Source of the DNA: Panonychus citri
Lineage: Eukaryota > Arthropoda > Arachnida > Trombidiformes > Tetranychidae
DNA length: 64,000 bases
Assembly: GCF_014898815.1 (NCBI RefSeq)
Contig: NW_026515445.1
Location: 868,001 to 932,000, forward strand
Direction: 5' to 3'
This document shows positions 59,745 to 64,000 of this stretch, piece after piece. Each line of letters starts with the position of its first letter. Position 1 is the first letter of the stretch. The notes beneath the pieces were generated by a model. The model had not been told where the DNA came from, searched no databases, and worked only from the letters and a program-made list of their open reading frames with translations. A program made the position numbers and the translations under genes.

Positions 59745-60179
59745 TTAGTTAGGACTTTCAGCTTTTGTTTTTACAATCATGTCAATCAAGTATTCAAAGT
59801 TGAAACATTCATCTTCATCCTCTATTATTAGAGTATCTTGGTTCTGTCCACTTTTGATCCATAGAAAGGAGGAGCAAATCGCCATAATTAGTGACTCGTC
59901 CAGGGATTCATCCAATTTACACAAATTGTTCGGTTTTTTCCAGTGCCATATGGTAGTTTTTGCTCCCATTCCGATGAGCATTGAGATGACATCTAGCGAT
60001 CTTTCTGGGTCACTGTCTTTGTCGATGGCTACCAGATATTCTCTTGTGTCCTTATCATCTATTATCCATACGTTGTTTTCTTCCTCTGGCAGTTGTTCCG
60101 CTTTCTTTATCTTAAGCTGAACAATTTGAACATCATCTTTAACACACAGAAAAAGAACATCTTGATTTTCATACTTCAT
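59745..60179 (-). CDS. unrecognised acidic 144-residue ORF, probably of a mobile element
   Basis: ATG-initiated minus-strand frame (MKYENQDVLFLCVKDD) with an acidic C-terminus (IIEDEDECFNFEYL). It lies between a zinc-finger frame and the endonuclease fragment on the same strand, which suggests all three are pieces of one non-LTR element. No domain recognised. Confidence 0.35.
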   Translation of the reverse strand: MKYENQDVLFLCVKDDVQIVQLKIKKAEQLPEEENNVWIIDDKDTREYLVAIDKDSDPERSLDVISMLIGMGAKTTIWHWKKPNNLCKLDESLDESLIMAICSSFLWIKSGQNQDTLIIEDEDECFNFEYLIDMIVKTKAESPN

Positions 60180-60350
60180 GTTGAGGGTTTAAACTTCTAG
60201 TGAGGACTATTTTGAACTTGGTTTCACCTAAATACTTTCTTGCTTGTTGTTTTGTTTACTAAGGTTGTAGTTTATTTTATTGTAGGTTATTAAGGTTATT
60301 TCTGCATGATGGACGCATTTGTGCCTTTGGCCTTTGTCGGTCCTCTAGTT

Positions 60351-60794
60351 TTATTGTCTCGAGAAGTGAAATCCTTCGAGTGGAGCGGCAAATGAAGCTA
60401 TTCTTATTTCTTCATACTCATTGTCAGTGTTCTTGAGCATAAATTGTGTTGGGAATGGTATTATAGGGCACTTGGATTGATGATAGTTTGGATGGTTTAG
60501 CTCGTAATTACCTCGGCTTTTGCAGTCCACACACTCGATTTTGTCCTTGCAGTAATTGTTATTGTTTAGGCGACTGCATCTTGTTTTATTGCATATGGTA
60601 CATTTGGCCTCATTACAGCAGGGATGAGGGTCACCAGGTAATAAACTTTTACAACAAAAGGGGCATTGCTCTATCCAGTTATTATCGGCCACTTGTAGAT
60701 TTAATGGTCCTATTTTTAGACACCAATTGACCGATCGTAAAAGTTCTCTACCTCCCGGGGTGGTGAATATGATTCTCATTAGTCCATCCATCAT
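60351..60794 (-). CDS. cysteine-rich zinc-knuckle ORF of a non-LTR retroelement
   Basis: A 147-codon minus-strand frame (MMDGLMRIIFTTPGGREL) with clustered Cys/His: CPFCCKSLLPGDPHPCC, CTICNKTRCSRL, CKDKIECVDCKSRG and a final HHPxxHxxxC-like NHPNYHQSKC. This is a nucleic-acid-binding, gag-like or ORF1 type protein. The stop at 60351 is followed by leader-like sequence and the next minus-strand frame. It begins just 32 bp from the second 478-bp repeat, so it may mark the 5' end of the inserted minus-strand element. Confidence 0.5.
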   Translation of the reverse strand: MMDGLMRIIFTTPGGRELLRSVNWCLKIGPLNLQVADNNWIEQCPFCCKSLLPGDPHPCCNEAKCTICNKTRCSRLNNNNYCKDKIECVDCKSRGNYELNHPNYHQSKCPIIPFPTQFMLKNTDNEYEEIRIASFAAPLEGFHFSRQ

Positions 60795-60881
60795 TTTATC
60801 AGTTGAGACTACTGTTAACTCTCTGTCTATCTGTATTTATCACTATCAATTCAATATACAATTCAGATTAAAAACAGATTA

Positions 60882-61055
60882 CAGAGGTTGCTACACTTAG
60901 AGCAACTTGACTTTCACAGTCTCCACCTAGTGGATTAGTACCATTAAGCTTGGATTAGCCTAAGGATTAGTTCATCAAGAGATTAACCCTTTTAGTTATG
61001 TAGACGGCGCTGTTTTTTGCTCTAAGTGTAGTTGCTCTAAGTGTAGCAACCTCTG
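60882..61055. mobile_element. 174-bp TA-flanked MITE
   Basis: The ends are inverted repeats of about 26 bp beginning CAGAGGTTGCTACACTTAG, flanked by TA on both sides (60880-60881 and 61056-61057). The empty site is preserved in the first 478-bp repeat (ACAGATTAGATC), which proves the insertion boundaries. The right end holds an extra tandem copy of CTACACTTAGAGCAA. No coding capacity; Tc1/mariner-like by its target site. Confidence 0.92.
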
Positions 61056-61447
61056 TAGATCAATTATCATCTTAGAGATTTTCAGCTAAACAAAAACTAT
61101 TCACTTGAAAGGAGTAAAAATTAAAAGAAACAACAACAAAATCGAAATTTACTAAAACAAAAAGTTTAACTTAAGGTGTGGGTTTAAAAAACTAACTCGA
61201 TGAACGAAAAAACAATTGATTGTAAATAAACGAAATCAACTAATTAAACATAAACGAATTAACGAATTATTATCAATTAATAAAAGAAAAGACCAAAATG
61301 TTCAATTTGAATTTTGTTCCAAAAATAGAGACTCGCCATTCACTCGTCAGATGGCACAACCAACAAAAGAAAAGGGGGAAAGAAAAATCGACAAAGGCCT
61401 TTGATTGGTTGGAGTGAATTCCAGACCGTTAATATGTTAGGTTTTCA

Positions 61448-61779
61448 TAGTGTTGCGCGATACCGATAGAAAGTATTGATTGAACGTATCGGTATTGTTA
61501 AGCAAAGTATCGATAATATTTTCAATACTTAATATTGAAAAATATCGAAAAGTATCAACAATACCGTGGGTATTGAACAGTATTGCTAATATTTTTTGAT
61601 TTTTTCTGATTCTATTTGGTGAAATTTTTACATATTCTCAATTTTTCATTTTTCTGAGTCAAAAATTCACTTTCAGTGCCTGGAAAAAGTACTCGATACC
61701 GTTCACAAAAGTATCGAGTAATATCGAAAACGAAAGTATCGATAATATTACTCGCTAAAAAAGTATCAGCGCAACACTA
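61448..61779. mobile_element. 332-bp hAT-like MITE in H2A.Z upstream region
   Basis: The element begins TAGTGTTGCGC and ends GCGCAACACTA, flanked by the 8-bp duplication GGTTTTCA (61440-61447 and 61780-61787). The undisturbed site is seen in the first 478-bp repeat. An 8-bp target duplication with short T/CAGTGTTG-type ends is typical of hAT elements. The interior is built from many diverged copies of an AGTATCGATAATATT-like word in both orientations. It inserted about 160 bp upstream of the H2A.Z start codon. Confidence 0.92.
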
Positions 61780-61938
61780 GGTTTTCAACATAAGTAACAA
61801 AAGATTCACTCGTTCTGTTGAATAATTGACTTGGTTTTTTGATATTTGCCATTTTTATAACTAATTTTAATACAATTAACATTCACCTTGTTTTAATTAA
61901 CTTTCATCTCATCAAATCACTTTTATCAATTCACTAAA

Positions 61939-62978
61939 ATGGTAAGTAATTAAATTCTTTTTAGAGAAACATCTCTGTTTCTCTCTTGCTCTCTGTTTCT
62001 ACTTCTCTCTTTTTTCTCTTCTCTGTCTTACCTTTTCTATTCTTTCTCGCCCTTCTTTCTTCCACTCTTACTCTGGTTTCTTTTTCTTTGCCTATCTTTT
62101 TATTTCCTCTTTTCCCTCTCTTTCAATATCCTTGTTACTTTTACTCTATTTTTGTTCGTTTATTGTTTTTTTTTCTTTCCAATGACCTCTACGTGCCTTT
62201 TGTTTCTCTTTTTAACTTTCACGTATGATTCTTAAATTCACTTTCAGGCTGGAGGTAAAGCTGGTAAAGATTCTGGAAAAGCAAAGGCAAAAGCAGTCTC
62301 ACGATCTGCTCGAGCTGGACTTCAAGTAAGAATTAGTCAACTCTTGTGTCATTGGTGTTTCTAATTAATCTACTTTCTTCTCACTCGTGTACCTCTTTAG
62401 TTCCCAGTAGGACGTATCCATCGTCATTTGAAAAACAGAACCACAAGTCATGGACGAGTTGGTGCTACTGCTGCAGTCTACTCAGCAGCTATTTTAGAAT
62501 ACCTTACTGCTGAAGTAAGTATATCATCAATTATTTGGCGGGCTTTTATATTCACCTGATTATTAACTCATTTTGGATCTAATTTTTACCATCTAGGTAC
62601 TTGAATTGGCAGGTAATGCTAGTAAAGATTTGAAGGTGAAAAGAATTACTCCCCGTCATCTTCAACTTGCCATTCGTGGTGACGAAGAATTGGACTCACT
62701 GATCAAAGCAACCATTGCGGGTGGTGGTAAGTGTCAAATTTTTTCATCACTTATATCTCATTCTCCAGAAAAAGACCATAAGTTCCCTCATCATTAGGCC
62801 AAAGGCTATTGTAACTTTTAGGCGCCAAAACATTTCCCGCCCCCGTTCTTTGGCGGTCTTTTGCTAATAACACCTTATTAATTTATTTTTTTAATTCTAT
62901 TTTTTTCTAGGTGTTATTCCTCACATTCACAAATCTCTGATCGGCAAGAAAGGAGCAACTGGACAGAAACCAGCTTAA
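61939..62978 (+). CDS. H2AZ: histone variant H2A.Z
   Basis: Five exons: 61939-61941 (only the ATG), 62248-62325, 62401-62514, 62597-62726 and 62911-62978, about 130 residues. The sequence starts [20 protein letters not shown] and contains the H2A core [11 protein letters not shown] and the H2A.Z-specific tracts [20 protein letters not shown] and [18 protein letters not shown]. It also keeps the docking stretch [15 protein letters not shown]2A.Z replaces H2A in nucleosomes near promoters through SWR1-type remodelling. The tail ends ATGQKPA and lacks the SQ phosphorylation motif found in the Drosophila H2Av tail. The gene is spliced and polyadenylated in type (AATAAA at 63186), unlike replication-dependent histones. 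Confidence 0.96.
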
Positions 62979-63261
62979 CTTTAACTAATTACCAATGTAT
63001 GAGGGGAAAGTAAGCTGACAGATACGATAGGAATTTTCTTCTTTACTTTCTCTTTTTATAATTTTTTTTCTCTTTTTCCATTAATCAATCATCAAATCCA
63101 TGAGACCAAGTTCATTAAGACATTCATTTCATAAAGTTCACATCTTATTTGGAAAGTTCACACTCAACACATTACACACATTTAAAATAAACATCATTAT
63201 TCTGTCTTGAAAACAAAAAAAAAGGATTTCTGTTTATTTGTGTCTTCAGAATCAATCAATT
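62979..63261. other. H2A.Z 3' UTR and convergent gap to the carboxylase gene
   Basis: T-rich sequence with a polyadenylation signal AATAAA at 63186-63191 on the plus strand. The gap to the stop of the minus-strand gamma-carboxylase gene is under 300 bp, and the two transcripts converge here. Confidence 0.7.
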
Positions 63262-64000
63262 CTATTGATTCGTTTTTCGAAAAATCTCAGTTCCAATTCC
63301 GAACGCGTTCATTAACTGACCTCCAATTATCGTGAATGATTCAATTACTATCTGGAAACTGAATAAAAGACGAAAGCATAAGAATCAAAATCATCGGTTA
63401 TGAGTCACAATCTCTAATCCAAAGATAAAAACACTTACCTCCTAATCCATTTTCCACAATATCGGATTATCCAATAATCCTTTTTGTCTGATTTATCTTC
63501 TTTATCTCCACTCGATTGCCACATCGATTCAGCAGCAGTTTTATTAGTAAACGTGTACATGTAAGAAGCGGGTTCTGATTTGATCGGAATCACCGAATGA
63601 AATTCACCCGAAGGCAAATGACTTTCGTCACCTTTGGTCATCAACCGGACAATTGACCCTTTGACTTGTAACTTGACCCAACCACTTAGAACCTTGAATG
63701 TTGTATTACCAAATTGTGGATCGATAAAATTAACAAAATCAAAACCTAATCAACGAAACAAAATTGATTAAATTGATGAAATTTGATTTGTTTTGCCCAA
63801 TCAGTTACCTGGAAAATCAGCCATGAAAACAACGTAAAGTGATTGATTAGAATTCAAAATATTTTCTTCATATTCCTTGAGAATTGATCTCCAATCGGTG
63901 AACTGAGTCAACATCGGAAGTACCCAAGGGGGTTTTTTGAATGGTGACCATTCGGCTGCAAGTAGATCAACAGTTGGATCGAAAACCCGTTGAGCGAACC
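63262..64000 (-). CDS. GGCX: vitamin K-dependent gamma-carboxylase, C-terminal part (rest outside window)
   Basis: Three minus-strand exons: 63809 to beyond 64000, 63439-63745 and 63262-63358 (TAG). The first has FDPTVDLLAAEWSPFKKPPW and VVFMADFPG, equivalent to the FDPRVDIVQAAWSPFQ and VVFIADFPG stretches of the human enzyme. The second has HLPSGEFHSVIP and ASYMYTFTNKT, matching its LPAGEYHKV and CYMYVYVNTT, and ends in YCGKWIRR. The last exon starts RSFQIVIESF, matching the human RRSFLMTCISL helix. The enzyme converts Glu to Gla in secreted proteins in the ER lumen using vitamin K hydroquinone. The N-terminal membrane and catalytic region lies beyond position 64000. Confidence 0.85.

Larger units (their letters stand above)
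60826..61819 (+). repeat. 478-bp direct repeat, copy 2, carrying two insertions
   Basis: This is the same 478 bp as 56560-57037, but split by a 174-bp and a 332-bp mobile element plus their target duplications (994 bp minus 516 bp equals 478 bp). The copy leads directly into the H2A.Z leader. It contains the reversed CCAAT box GATTGGTTGG near 61404 that likely belongs to the H2A.Z promoter. Confidence 0.9.

Noticed and set aside
56560..61819. Interpretation of the 478-bp repeats as LTRs of one retrotransposon
   Set aside because: They do not start TG or end CA, contain host UBE2D 3' UTR sequence, and the interior mixes elements in both orientations.

Overview
This is a stretch of AT-rich arthropod nuclear DNA (roughly one third G+C by eye). 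Coding exons are small and separated mostly by 50-150 bp GT-AG introns. CT/GA and ATC/GAT simple repeats are frequent, and every recognisable gene has a clear animal orthologue. The compact introns, the Wnt1-Wnt6 neighbourhood and the style of the proteins fit an acariform (spider-mite-like) chelicerate best. That placement is inference, because nothing here names the species.

Region 1-20 kb is gene-dense housekeeping sequence: the 3' part of TTC14 (+), a small multi-pass membrane protein (-), a single-exon LMAN1/ERGIC-53 (-), MED6 (-) divergent from an unrecognised 146-residue protein (+), SNRK kinase (+), GDP-L-fucose synthase (-), a CUEDC1-like protein (-) and a six-exon TBC1D7 (-). From about 19.6 to 50.6 kb the texture changes to large gene-poor spacers around developmental genes: a dusky/miniature-type ZP-domain cuticle membrane protein, then Wnt1 and Wnt6 in the same orientation. 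Two things stand out. A block of about 0.73 kb holding the leader, start codon and signal-peptide exon is present almost identically in front of both the ZP gene and Wnt1. Also, Wnt1 has only its N-terminal half: no exon with the lipidated CKCHGMSGSC core lies between it and Wnt6, whose last exon is in a compatible splice phase.

From 51 to 64 kb the sequence is dense again: Beclin-1 (-), two tandem intronless UBE2D genes encoding identical proteins (+), a cluster of broken transposable elements bounded by 478-bp direct repeats that look identical, H2A.Z (+) with an ATG-only first exon, and the 3' part of a vitamin-K-dependent gamma-carboxylase (-). Three non-autonomous DNA transposons with clear inverted termini and target-site duplications lie in or beside the transposon cluster, one of them in the H2A.Z upstream region.

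Exon boundaries were deduced by hand from splice consensus, reading phase and family conservation. No alignment or transcript data were available.
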